The position numbers and the translations under genes are program-made. DNA of 57,095 bases from Elusimicrobiales bacterium (lineage in GTDB: Bacteria; Elusimicrobiota; Elusimicrobia; Elusimicrobiales; UBA9959), in the NCBI GenBank assembly GCA_024681855.1, contig JAILAB010000049.1:1-57095 (forward strand), written 5' to 3'. Positions 7,421 through 16,094 of the stretch are shown piece after piece (within the stretch, counting starts at the first letter, position 1; each line of letters starts with the position of its first letter). Under the pieces are notes generated by a model. It saw only the letters and a program-made list of their open reading frames with translations. It searched no databases and was not told the origin of the DNA.

Positions 7421-10108
7421 AATTTTCTCCTTTGCTTTATTTGAGGATTCTATGTCAGAGGAAACTTTATTGCCGCTTATTGCTTCATTTTCTGATTTTA
7501 ATTTATCTTTGGAAGCCGATTTTGCCTGGCTTGTTTTTTCTTGTTTTTCTTTCCCATGAATGTTTTTAAGGTTTAGCCTTAAAGCGTTTAGGATTACGCA
7601 GAGGCTTGAAATGCTCATGGATGCTGCCGCCATTATCGGATTGAGCGTAAGGCCGAAAGCATTATAATATGCTCCGGCAGCTACGGGAATCAGAAGAACA
7701 TTGTAGAAAAAGGCCCAAAACAGATTTTCATGTATATTGCGCAATACGGCGCGGCTGAGGCGTATCATTGAGCATAAGTCAGTAAGGCGGCTGTTCATCA
7801 GCACTATGTCTGCCGCATCTATGGCTATGTCGGTTCCTGTGCCTATGGCAATGCCTATGTCTGCTCTTGCCAGAGCTGGGGCATCGTTTATGCCGTCGCC
7901 TGCCATTGCTGTTTTGCCTCTTTCCTGAAGACGGCAGATAGCAGCTTCCTTGCCGCTTGGCAGAACTCCGGCTATTACCTGGTTTATGCCTGCCTGCCTG
8001 CCAATGGCTGCCGCCGTGCGCTCATTGTCCCCTGTAAGCATTATTGTTTCCAGTCCCATTTTCTGAAGTTCCTGAGCGGCCCGGGCAGAATCTTCCTTTA
8101 TCGTGTCTGCCGCAGCAAGTATGCCGAGGAAATGCATGGCGCTTCCGTTTCGGCTTGCAAATGCCAATGGCGTTTTGCCTCTGTCTGCCAGCGCTTTAGC
8201 CTTTTTTAGCATTTCGGTGGGGATTTCTGCCTTTATTCCTGTGTTTTCCCTGATGAATTTTATGCTTCCGCCATAAAGAATCACATTTGAGAGTGAGGTT
8301 TTTGCGGAGTCTGATGATTTTTTTGCAGGTTTATAATGGCTGTCTGCAAACTCTTTATTCCCGCTGTTTAATTTCTCGCATTCATTTCTTGTTTCATGGC
8401 TTCTGCTTTCTTTTTCTGCCTCTGCGTTTTCCTTGCCAAATTCTGCGCATTTGCTGTCCGCGCATTCCGTTTTTTTGCATTCTTTGTCCGGCTCTGCGCA
8501 GTCTGTTGCCATATGTGAGTCTTCTATCCCGTATTTCATGGCAGCGGAAAGCCCTTCTCCTGGGATGGCCTTGAAATCTTTGGTTTCCATGGCATAAATA
8601 TTTCTGTCATTGCAATATTTAAGAACAGCCTTAGCCAGCGGATGCTCGCTTTTCGCTTCAAGGCTTGCCGCTGCCGAAAGCAGCTGTTCTTCGGAGCAGC
8701 CTTCAGCGGGTATTATGTCTGTGACTTCAGGCCTGCCATGAGTTATTGTCCCAGTTTTATCCAATGCTATGAATTTTATTTTCCCGGCTTCTTCAAGGGC
8801 GGCAGCTGTTTTGAACAATATTCCGTTTCTTGCGCCAATGCCGCTGCCTGCCATTATTGCCACAGGTGTGGCAAGCCCTAGGGCACATGGACAGCTTATC
8901 ACCAGCACTGATATTCCCCGGCTTAAGGCAAAGCCTAAATCTTGCCCTGCTGCCAGCCAGGCTGTTATAGTAATGGCGGATATGGCAATTACCGAAGGAA
9001 CAAAAATAGCTGAAACTTTGTCTGCTGCCTTAGCGATAGGCGCTTTTGTGGCAGAGGCATCGCTTACCAGCTGTATTATCTGAGCAAGGGCAGTGTCTTC
9101 GCCAATTTTATCTGCACGGCATTTCAAATATCCGGACTGATTTATTGTAGCAGCGCTGACTTTTGAGCCTGGACTCTTGCTTATCGGCATGCTTTCGCCA
9201 GTCAGCATGCTTTCATCAGCGGCAGAAGCTCCTTCAATAACTGTTCCGTCCGCAGGAATGCTTTCTCCAGGCTTTACTGCGAAAATATCCCCTGGCCGAA
9301 GTTCTTCAATAGGTATTTGCTGCTCTTTGCCGTCTTTCAGCAGCATGGCTGTTTTGGGCGCTATTTTTATTAAATTTTTGAGAGCGTTTTTTGTTTTGCC
9401 TTTTGATATTGATTCCAGCAGTTTTCCTGCTGTTATAAGGGCAAGTATCATTGCCGAGCCTTCAAAATAAAGGTCTTTTGCGGCCTCAGCTGCTTTTTCC
9501 GCATTGCCCGCAATATGCGGCGCAGTCATGCTGAAAAGCATTGACGTGCTGTATATGAAAGACATTCCAGAGCCTAATGCCACAAGCGTGTCCATATTTG
9601 GCGAGCCTTTCATAAGCGATTTTGTTCCGCTTATGAAAAAATTCTGGTTTATTGTCATAACTGTTGCGGCTAGAATCAGCTGAGCAAGGCCTATTGCAAT
9701 GTGATTGCCGCAAAGAAAGACGGGAAGCGGCAGGCCCGCCATATGGCCTGTTGAAATATACATCAGCAATAACAAAAAGAGCAAAGACCATCCAAGCCTT
9801 TTCTTCAGTTTAGGCGTTTCATTGTCTTTAAGCAGTTCTTCCTGTTCGCGCAAGGAAATGCTGCCAGGCTTGCCAAATGGCGATTTTCCTTTGCCATTGC
9901 CGCTCTCTCTGCCTAGCGGCGCTGCGCCATATCCGGCTGCCATTACGGCTTTTATTGTGCTTTCTTGCGAAGCGCTGCCTTCCACTGTCATTGAATTTGT
10001 GAGCAGGGATACGGAACATGCTGTAACTCCGGCTACTGCCATTACGGCTTTTTCAATCCTGGCGGAGCAGGCTGCACAGCTCATGCCTGTTATGGAATAT
10101 CTTTGCAT
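7217..10108 (-). CDS. copA: Copper-translocating P1B-type ATPase
   Basis: Pumps Cu(I) out of the cytoplasm. The 963 residues contain an N-terminal HMA domain with GMSCAAC (C11, C14), eight predicted membrane segments, the CPC metal site C406-P-C408, the phosphorylated D450 in DKTGT, an SEHPLAK motif in the nucleotide domain, MLTGDNE, and GDGINDAPAL. Two features are odd. A charged, Cys-rich insertion of about 65 residues (about 533-600) sits inside the nucleotide-binding domain. A second HMA domain with MMCKHC is attached at the C-terminus (897-963) through a Lys/Ser/Glu-rich linker, and its first Met has its own ribosome site. The gene has no Shine-Dalgarno sequence but a TATAAT 6 nt before the ATG. 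It leads an operon with the Y-family polymerase and the YolD-like gene. Confidence 0.95.
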   Translation of the reverse strand: MQRYSITGMSCAACSARIEKAVMAVAGVTACSVSLLTNSMTVEGSASQESTIKAVMAAGYGAAPLGRESGNGKGKSPFGKPGSISLREQEELLKDNETPKLKKRLGWSLLFLLLLMYISTGHMAGLPLPVFLCGNHIAIGLAQLILAATVMTINQNFFISGTKSLMKGSPNMDTLVALGSGMSFIYSTSMLFSMTAPHIAGNAEKAAEAAKDLYFEGSAMILALITAGKLLESISKGKTKNALKNLIKIAPKTAMLLKDGKEQQIPIEELRPGDIFAVKPGESIPADGTVIEGASAADESMLTGESMPISKSPGSKVSAATINQSGYLKCRADKIGEDTALAQIIQLVSDASATKAPIAKAADKVSAIFVPSVIAISAITITAWLAAGQDLGFALSRGISVLVISCPCALGLATPVAIMAGSGIGARNGILFKTAAALEEAGKIKFIALDKTGTITHGRPEVTDIIPAEGCSEEQLLSAAASLEAKSEHPLAKAVLKYCNDRNIYAMETKDFKAIPGEGLSAAMKYGIEDSHMATDCAEPDKECKKTECADSKCAEFGKENAEAEKESRSHETRNECEKLNSGNKEFADSHYKPAKKSSDSAKTSLSNVILYGGSIKFIRENTGIKAEIPTEMLKKAKALADRGKTPLAFASRNGSAMHFLGILAAADTIKEDSARAAQELQKMGLETIMLTGDNERTAAAIGRQAGINQVIAGVLPSGKEAAICRLQERGKTAMAGDGINDAPALARADIGIAIGTGTDIAIDAADIVLMNSRLTDLCSMIRLSRAVLRNIHENLFWAFFYNVLLIPVAAGAYYNAFGLTLNPIMAAASMSISSLCVILNALRLNLKNIHGKEKQEKTSQAKSASKDKLKSENEAISGNKVSSDIESSNKAKEKIMTKIYKVEGMMCKHCEMHVKKAIEAIEGIEEAEADHKKSTVSVKMNREIPSEQIAKAISDAGYDFKG
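7427..7433 (-). promoter_or_regulatory. Internal Shine-Dalgarno sequence within copA
   Basis: AAAGGAG on the - strand lies 6 nt before an in-frame ATG (7420) that opens the C-terminal HMA domain. It is much better than the translation signal of copA itself, which has none. Confidence 0.6.
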
Positions 10109-10114
10109 ATATAA

Positions 10115-10120
10115 ATTATA
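10115..10120 (-). promoter_or_regulatory. -10 box of copA, leaderless spacing
   Basis: TATAAT is followed by TTATAT (6 nt) and the copA ATG, so transcription should begin at the start codon. No convincing -35 is seen, and no copper-regulator operator that I could recognise in the 177-bp region. Confidence 0.5.
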
Positions 10121-10273
10121 TGAAATAAATTTAAATTAAGGCATAATGGCATTGAGCAGCTTATGTGTCAGATGCCTCCCTAAAATTAAAAGCATTATTT
10201 GAGTCCGTTTATATTCAGCCGTATCTATGAACTTTTATATCTTGCCTTTTACATAATCAAAAATTTACAATAC

Positions 10274-10279
10274 TAAAAT
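10274..10279 (+). promoter_or_regulatory. -10 box of the phosphotransferase-like gene
   Basis: TAAAAT is followed by 6 nt and a TTG codon in frame (10286), and by the first in-frame ATG 33 nt away (10313). It either drives a leaderless TTG start or gives a 27-nt leader without a Shine-Dalgarno sequence. Confidence 0.35.
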
Positions 10280-10312
10280 CGCTTATTGTCTTATATCTTT
10301 TGTTTGAATGCT

Positions 10313-12172
10313 ATGCACAAAATATTAACCGTTTCCAAAAAAGCCATGATAGGCGGCAAGGCTAAGTCTCTTTGTCAGCTTGATGATTTGGGCCTGACGC
10401 CTGATTTTATCGTTCTATCGGATTGCTTTCTTTCTGCATGGGATAAAGAGTCCGCAATAGATTCATCTGGCTTAAGCATTTTCAGTGAGAAACTGGAACA
10501 AGCCTTAAATTATTTGGGCAAAGGGCCGCTGATTGTGCGTTCTTCAGCTGAATATGAAGATTCTGAGTATGGCAGCTGCGCTGGGCTCTTTCTGTCTGTA
10601 AAATGCTCAAATCGCTTAAATTTGCTTAGTTGCATTCGTAGTGTTTGGAACAGCCGTAATAATTCCGCAGCGGCAGAGTATATGCTGCGCAAAAATGGCA
10701 AAATCCTAAAGCGCATGCGAATGGGCATTATAATTCAAAAATACATAAAGGGCGAATGCGGCGCAGTTATTTTCACTGGCAATAGCAATGGCAGGCAGTG
10801 GCATTATGGTGAATATGATCAAGGCGGAGCGGAGGCTGTTGTTTCAGGCGCTAATGTCCCGCATTATTTTTTTGTATATAACGGAATAATCTTTTTCTCA
10901 TTGAATTCTCCAGGCTTGCCTTTTTATTTATTTTGGCCCATAATAATGAAACTTACTGAAAAAATAAGGGGAGGGCAGCCAAATGACATGGAGTGCGTGA
11001 TGACAGATGAACGCATTTATATTTTACAGTCGCGGCCTGTTAGCGTTCAGCCTAATCCTTTTACTTTGAATTACGTTGTTCTTACCGATAGCATTTTTAG
11101 CCGCTGGAAAGATTCCTTTACTTTATTTAAGACATGGTGCTTACGGTTCTCCAAGTTGCTTATGCTTCCAGAACCGAAACTAAATATATCAAGATCTGAA
11201 ATTTATGTGAAAGGATCTTTTGTGTCTGAATTTTTTTCTTATATTGATAAATGGGAATATGAAGAGTTTTATAAAAAATCTGAATCTTTTGAGGCTTTTG
11301 GCAAGGAAATATATATTTCAGCTCTGAATGCTATGTTAGGAAAATACAATAATAAGATTGATATAAAAGACAGAATGTCCCTGCTGTTGCTTATGTATTC
11401 TGTTTTTCACTATACAGTCTCTTATATCGCTAATAATATCTCAGACATGCTTATGTCTGAAATAGGCATTATTGATTTTCATAAATATATTGATCCTTTT
11501 GTTTTGCTATGCGAAAAAGAAGAGAATGCTAAAGCAGAACTTATGGCTGGCAATATATTTGCCCGTTTCCCAAAAAGCACAATAGCAAGAGGAATGTGCA
11601 GCTGGTTTATTATGAAAACTCGCTTTGATTCTGATTTTAGAAGCATAAGAAACTTATTAGAAAGAAAAATTTCAGTTTCTAGCCGGCTTGCTGATTATCC
11701 GTTGCTTTATTCATGGCTTAAAGAAGGAAAACTTCCATCTCTTATTCCTGCTTTATTTTTTGCTAATAAAATTTATAAAGATAAACAGAAAAATAAAAAA
11801 AGTTCAGATTTTATTGTCAGAAAAAACAGTGAGAACCCAGCCGGATCTTTATTTTTCTTAGAAGGCGTTCCTGCAAACCATGGAACGGCAGAAGGCACAG
11901 TTTTTATTGCATGCCGTTCTGCCAGCTCTATTCCGAAAGGCAGCATTGTTATAGCTGAAAATTTGGCTTTAAAAGAGTATTTTCCTCATATTCTTAAAAA
12001 TGCCGCAGGCATTATTGTTGAAACTAGAGGCCTTATTTCTCATCCTGCAATACTTGCCAGGGAGCTTGGCATTCCGTGTCTCACTGGATGCGAAAGATGC
12101 GTATCTGTTTTTAAAAATGGCGATAAAGTAAGAATATCAGGAAATAAGGCCTATCTGCTGGAAAGAAAATAA
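10313..12172 (+). CDS. Dikinase-fold phosphotransferase (PEP synthase / rifampin phosphotransferase-like)
   Basis: The protein has 619 residues from the ATG, or 628 from an in-frame TTG at 10286. Three parts are visible. The N-terminal ATP-binding domain (about 1-240) has MIGGKAKSL, LIVRSSAEYEDSEYG and YILQSRPVSVQ. A middle region of about 260 residues, helical and rich in aromatic residues, resembles nothing I know. The C-terminal swivelling phosphohistidine domain (about 520-619) has LISHPAILARELGIP, with the phospho-accepting His. There is no PEP-binding barrel as in PEP synthase or PPDK. The order ATP domain, variable domain, His domain is that of rifampin phosphotransferase and related enzymes, where the middle domain binds the acceptor. 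The acceptor here is unknown. The gene is more AT-rich than its neighbours and stands alone before a dispersed repeat. Confidence 0.8.
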   Translation: MHKILTVSKKAMIGGKAKSLCQLDDLGLTPDFIVLSDCFLSAWDKESAIDSSGLSIFSEKLEQALNYLGKGPLIVRSSAEYEDSEYGSCAGLFLSVKCSNRLNLLSCIRSVWNSRNNSAAAEYMLRKNGKILKRMRMGIIIQKYIKGECGAVIFTGNSNGRQWHYGEYDQGGAEAVVSGANVPHYFFVYNGIIFFSLNSPGLPFYLFWPIIMKLTEKIRGGQPNDMECVMTDERIYILQSRPVSVQPNPFTLNYVVLTDSIFSRWKDSFTLFKTWCLRFSKLLMLPEPKLNISRSEIYVKGSFVSEFFSYIDKWEYEEFYKKSESFEAFGKEIYISALNAMLGKYNNKIDIKDRMSLLLLMYSVFHYTVSYIANNISDMLMSEIGIIDFHKYIDPFVLLCEKEENAKAELMAGNIFARFPKSTIARGMCSWFIMKTRFDSDFRSIRNLLERKISVSSRLADYPLLYSWLKEGKLPSLIPALFFANKIYKDKQKNKKSSDFIVRKNSENPAGSLFFLEGVPANHGTAEGTVFIACRSASSIPKGSIVIAENLALKEYFPHILKNAAGIIVETRGLISHPAILARELGIPCLTGCERCVSVFKNGDKVRISGNKAYLLERK

Positions 12173-12240
12173 GATAAGCAATAGTTGAGTTATAAATTTT
12201 TTATGTAAATGACATATTTTTGTTTTATTGATTATGCTCT

Positions 12241-12360
12241 TTATAAGAAGATTATTGATTTTACAGTTTTTACGTCATGCTGAATTTATTTCAGCGTCTC
12301 TGCAGCTTAAAGAGGTCCTGAAACAAGTTCAAGACGATGAAGTAATATTTGCGTTCTTTG
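12241..12360 (+). repeat. Intergenic hairpin repeat, full copy
   Basis: An element of about 120 bp that begins AAGAAGATTATTGATTTTA and ends AATATTTGCGTTCTTT. Its core is the palindrome GCTGAATTTATTTCAGC (12279-12295). The block from CGTCATGCTGAA to about 12337 is an imperfect inverted repeat whose second arm contains TCCTGAAACAAGTTCAAGACGA, so the whole can fold into one long hairpin. The same element lies inverted at 40023-40144. Confidence 0.75.
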
Positions 12361-12584
12361 TAATTACATTGTATCAATACTTTTCTTAAAAGAGCCATTG
12401 ATTATTCTGGCGCTATGGCTTTAGTATGTTTTGGTAATACAGCTGGTATTTTAGGATTATCCTTGTTTCTTAAGAAAATCACTTAATGCCTTGAGAAATA
12501 TTTATTTCCGGTTTTTGAAATATCTTTTCATTCATAATGGCAGATTATATATTACGCTCTATTTGTAATTATTATTATATTATG

Positions 12585-12590
12585 TAAAAT
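12585..12590 (+). promoter_or_regulatory. -10 box of the SbcD-like gene, leaderless spacing
   Basis: TAAAAT is followed by AAAATC (6 nt) and then the ATG at 12597. TTGTAA at 12563-12568 is a possible -35 with a 16-nt spacer. There is no Shine-Dalgarno sequence. Confidence 0.5.
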
Positions 12591-12596
12591 AAAATC

Positions 12597-13703
12597 ATGC
12601 CTAAAATACTTCATGCCTCTGATCTTCACCTGGTGCGAAATGGGGAAGAACGAAATTATGGACTTGCGGTTCTTAACGAGATAATTTCCATAGCAAATTC
12701 AAGATATGCCACACATCTGCTAATATGCGGAGATATGTTTAATTCTTTTGCTGATTACTCTGATGCTATGCTTTTGGCTGAAGTAAAAGAGGCTTTTTCC
12801 CGTCTGAACGAAATCTGCCATGTTGTTTACATTTCCGGCAATCACGAGCTGCTTGGCAAAAGCCCTAATGAGAGGCTTTCCGCATATAATTTTGGCAATG
12901 TAAGGCTTATTTCTGACAGCATGGAGCTGATGAGCATCGGAGGGATTGAGATAGCTGCTGTGCCTTTCCGCAAAGATTACAAATATCTTCTTTCTGAAGA
13001 TTTTCCTCGCAAGACAGCTTTTAGAGTTTTGATGATGCATGGCATTGATTCCACAATTTATGCTGGTCCTGATACTGAAATGGAAGATGGCATTGATGGA
13101 GGAGCTCAGATCCCGGACATTCTAATATCCCGCAGCCAGGCAAGCTATGCTGCATTCGGGCACATACATTCTTCGCATGAGGCTATGTCCGGCAATGTCC
13201 CGGCTGTATATCCTGGAAGTTCCAGAGTGTGGCGCAAAGGCGAAACGGGGCCTAGAAAAATCGTGATATTTGATACCGATGGCGACATTGCCGGTCCAAG
13301 GCAGGAAATAATACTCAGTTCAGCCGGGCAATACCGGAAATTTGTCATGCCGGTAAATATAGACGGTTCTTTTGCGCAGTCCAAGGCTGATGAGATAGTA
13401 AGAATTGCTGAACATTCTCCGCTTGACTGGTTTGAGATTTCTTTTAGCGGAATTATTGAAGATGAAAATGTTTTTGAGGGACTCAAGGCCGCATTTCACG
13501 CGGATCTTTCTAAAAAACTGCGCAAATGCACGCTTGACACCTCTGACATTAACACATTCTCTGCCTTGTCTGGCAACCCTGCCGCACGTATATTTCTTGA
13601 AGCTATGGAGGCTAGGAAGCCGCCTGAGGAAACTCCTCAGTTCAATGTGTGGCTTCAGGCTAGGAAAATCGGACTGGAAGAGATTAACAAAGCTGTAAAA
13701 TAA
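12597..13703 (+). CDS. SbcD/Mre11-like DNA repair nuclease
   Basis: Calcineurin-like metallophosphoesterase of 368 residues, expected to cut DNA ends or hairpins together with the ATPase encoded next to it. Metal-binding motifs are in the order usual for Mre11/SbcD: D9 and H11 in HASDLHL, GDMF, SGNHELLG, MMHG and GHIHSSH (the last within about 185-200). The C-terminal third (about 235-368) is a less conserved capping region. The gene is 49 nt upstream of the SbcC/YhaN-like gene, which supports a Mre11-Rad50-type pair. The pair resembles YhaO/YhaN as much as SbcD/SbcC, so I leave the symbol empty. Translation has no Shine-Dalgarno sequence; a -10 box lies 6 nt before the ATG. Confidence 0.88.
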   Translation: MPKILHASDLHLVRNGEERNYGLAVLNEIISIANSRYATHLLICGDMFNSFADYSDAMLLAEVKEAFSRLNEICHVVYISGNHELLGKSPNERLSAYNFGNVRLISDSMELMSIGGIEIAAVPFRKDYKYLLSEDFPRKTAFRVLMMHGIDSTIYAGPDTEMEDGIDGGAQIPDILISRSQASYAAFGHIHSSHEAMSGNVPAVYPGSSRVWRKGETGPRKIVIFDTDGDIAGPRQEIILSSAGQYRKFVMPVNIDGSFAQSKADEIVRIAEHSPLDWFEISFSGIIEDENVFEGLKAAFHADLSKKLRKCTLDTSDINTFSALSGNPAARIFLEAMEARKPPEETPQFNVWLQARKIGLEEINKAVK

Positions 13704-13752
13704 AAAATATAGTTTTAAAATTTTTAGCTGTAGGATTGATTAGGATTATTTT

Positions 13753-16026
13753 ATGCAGAAACTTATAATAAAAAAATATGGACGTTTTTCGGACAGAGTG
13801 TTTGAGTTTGCTCCAGTAACTGTTTTTTTTGGCGGCAATGAATCTGGCAAAACCACTGTCTTTGACGCTATTTTTGAGCAATTATGCAGCGCCGCTCCAA
13901 AAAATTCATCTGTATGGCGCCGGCTTGCCATGCGCTATGGCGAAGCATCAGAGCGGCTTGCTTCTGCTGATGTTTCAGTTCCTTATGACAGCGGCGAAGA
14001 ATTTCTATCCCTTTTTTCAGTCCGTTCATCTGATATAAGCCTTGAGGCCGGAAAAGACTCTTGGACTGAAACTGCCGGCCGCAATCTTTTCTTTCAAGGG
14101 CTTGACGTGCAGAAAATATCTTCAGGTCTTATGAAATCTGCTAATCCAAGGCAAAACTCAAATGATGCTAAGGAGTTTAAGGCTTTGGAAGCATGTCTTA
14201 GACAGGCTGAAGCGGAGCTAGAGCAAAGGCTCATGCAGGAGAAAAATGCAATCGGACAGAAAAAACAGCTTGAAGTTTTGGACAAAGCTTTAGCATCTCT
14301 TGAGGAAGAGGCTGCAAAACTTAGGGCAATCCGTGAACAGCAGTCCGAGCAGATAAGCGAACTGAAAAAGAAAAGGAATTTATTTCGTTCAGTAGAACAA
14401 CGCAAAATGTTAAGCTCGTATGTGGCAAAACTTAAATTATGCGATGAAAATCCTTTAGTAAGCCCTGAGGGAGTTCAGGAATATGATAAGCTTGTTGCTG
14501 CAAGAGATGAGGCAAAAGCAAAATATGATGCGGCCCAGGCTGTAATAAAGCAGAAAGAGCAGCATTTGGAGGAAGTTACTAAGAGCCTTCCTGAGCAGGA
14601 GAAGAAAAGAAAAGAGGCCGAAATGCTGGAAGGAGCCTCAAATACTTTCAAGCCTGAAGTAGAGAAGATTTTTGAGCAGCGCGCTAAAAATGATACTTTT
14701 AAGGAAACTCCTTTTATTTTTTCATTGGTGGCTCCAGTCCTTGCAATTTTAGGCTTTGCTGCTGCCTGGATTTTTCATGCTAAAACCATGGTGGCATGGC
14801 TTCTTTTTCCTGCTGGCATATTTTTGGGCTGGATGTTTCATTCCAGCTATGTGCGCCGCAGAAACAGAACAGCAGAGAAGGAAGCGGAACAGGCAGTAAT
14901 AAATAAAATTACGCATACATGGGGCGAACGCTTTGATACTAAATATATACAAGGCCTTTCGCCAGAACAGATGATAGCCAAATTTGATGAACTTATAGCT
15001 TCTGCTAAAAAAGAACGTGAGAATCATATAGCGATGCTTAAGGATCATGAGCAGTCTCAAATGGCTATAACAGATGCTCATACACAGTCTATAGGCGTGC
15101 AGATAAGCTATGATACATTAAAAACCAGCACAGAGGCATGGCTTGCCGATAAAGGATGCAAAGATCGGGACAGCTATTTGCGCCTTGTAGAACAGAAGAA
15201 GGCTGCAATGCAGGCAGTAATGGCGGATAAGGATAAAGTGGAAGCTCTTATGAATGAAGAGTCATGCATGACTCCTGAAGCTTTGCTTGCTGTTATTGAT
15301 TCCAGGGTAAAAAGCCTTCCTGAGAGCGGTTTTGCGGCGGCTGACTGGCATAAGATTGAAATGAGCCTTTCGGATTTAGAGGCAAAGGCAGATGAGACAA
15401 GCAGGCTGCTGCATGAAAAAGAAGAGGAGATACGCATGGCTTCAGTAGATAAGGTTAGGAATGATTCTGAGTTTGAGAATTCCTTTTCATCCATTCCTGA
15501 TTCCATAGCAGCCCTAAGGAAAAAAATTTCAGGCCTTAAAGAGGAGCTTAAAGAAATAGAGACTCGCAGGCAGGCTTCTGGCCTTGCGGCAGAGGTTATG
15601 GCCGGAATGAGCAGCGATGCGGCTGCCAAATTCAGGGAGCTTGCCAGAAAAGCTGCTGGCATTTTATCGGGGATAGTTCCGGGGGCCGAAGTTGAAATTT
15701 CAGAGCTTTCACTGTCTGGAATAAAAATGAAAGATTCTGGCGGCACATTTAGGGATCCCAGCCAGCTGTCTTCAGGCACGAGAGACTGTCTTATGCTGGC
15801 TATGCGTCTCTGCCTTGCGGCAGATGCTTTTGGAAATAGAGATAAAATAATTCTTTTAGATGATCCTTTCCTTAATTTAGATTCTGCTAGAATGGAAAAG
15901 GCTCTGACAATATTGCGTCATTTCCAGAATGCATACGGCTGCCAGCTTGTATTCTTCACCAAGGAAGAGTCTCTGCTTCGCATGCTGGAAAGAGACTGGA
16001 GAGTGAAAGAGCATAAGCTGCCTTGA
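13753..16026 (+). CDS. SbcC/Rad50-type ATPase, YhaN-like
   Basis: SMC-like ATPase of 757 residues, partner of the upstream nuclease. The Walker A is in FFGGNESGKTT (about 26-36). Two coiled-coil stretches (about 140-300 and 400-640) flank a strongly hydrophobic double segment (about 317-362, FIFSLVAPVLAILGF and following). The C-terminus carries LSSGTRDCLMLAMRL (ABC-type signature) and IILLDDPFLNLD (Walker B) followed by a His-less FFTKEE switch. The hydrophobic pair in the coil, instead of a zinc hook CxxC, is what separates YhaN-like proteins from classical SbcC; it suggests the coil tip touches the membrane. AGGA lies 8 nt before the ATG. This start gives the usual N-terminus just ahead of the P-loop. 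Confidence 0.87.
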   Translation: MQKLIIKKYGRFSDRVFEFAPVTVFFGGNESGKTTVFDAIFEQLCSAAPKNSSVWRRLAMRYGEASERLASADVSVPYDSGEEFLSLFSVRSSDISLEAGKDSWTETAGRNLFFQGLDVQKISSGLMKSANPRQNSNDAKEFKALEACLRQAEAELEQRLMQEKNAIGQKKQLEVLDKALASLEEEAAKLRAIREQQSEQISELKKKRNLFRSVEQRKMLSSYVAKLKLCDENPLVSPEGVQEYDKLVAARDEAKAKYDAAQAVIKQKEQHLEEVTKSLPEQEKKRKEAEMLEGASNTFKPEVEKIFEQRAKNDTFKETPFIFSLVAPVLAILGFAAAWIFHAKTMVAWLLFPAGIFLGWMFHSSYVRRRNRTAEKEAEQAVINKITHTWGERFDTKYIQGLSPEQMIAKFDELIASAKKERENHIAMLKDHEQSQMAITDAHTQSIGVQISYDTLKTSTEAWLADKGCKDRDSYLRLVEQKKAAMQAVMADKDKVEALMNEESCMTPEALLAVIDSRVKSLPESGFAAADWHKIEMSLSDLEAKADETSRLLHEKEEEIRMASVDKVRNDSEFENSFSSIPDSIAALRKKISGLKEELKEIETRRQASGLAAEVMAGMSSDAAAKFRELARKAAGILSGIVPGAEVEISELSLSGIKMKDSGGTFRDPSQLSSGTRDCLMLAMRLCLAADAFGNRDKIILLDDPFLNLDSARMEKALTILRHFQNAYGCQLVFFTKEESLLRMLERDWRVKEHKLP

Positions 16027-16094
16027 GCTTCTGTTATCTCTTAATTTATTACAGGAAAATTTAAAAGAGCAAAAAATAAGAATTGCCTACTGGA

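Larger units (their letters stand above)
12173..12596. other. Gene-free 424-bp region holding a hairpin repeat
   Basis: No open frame here looks real. The region contains the full-length intergenic repeat (12241-12360) and, at its right end, the promoter of the SbcD-like gene. The remaining sequence is AT-rich and shows nothing recognisable. Confidence 0.6.

Noticed and set aside
12173-12596. Possible small gene in the gap after the phosphotransferase
   Set aside because: No frame longer than a few dozen codons with a start signal; the repeat accounts for most of the sequence.
15174-15779. Open frame of 201 codons on the - strand inside the SbcC/YhaN-like gene
   Set aside because: It is antisense to a coiled-coil region and Ser/Ala-rich from complementary codons; no motif or start signal.
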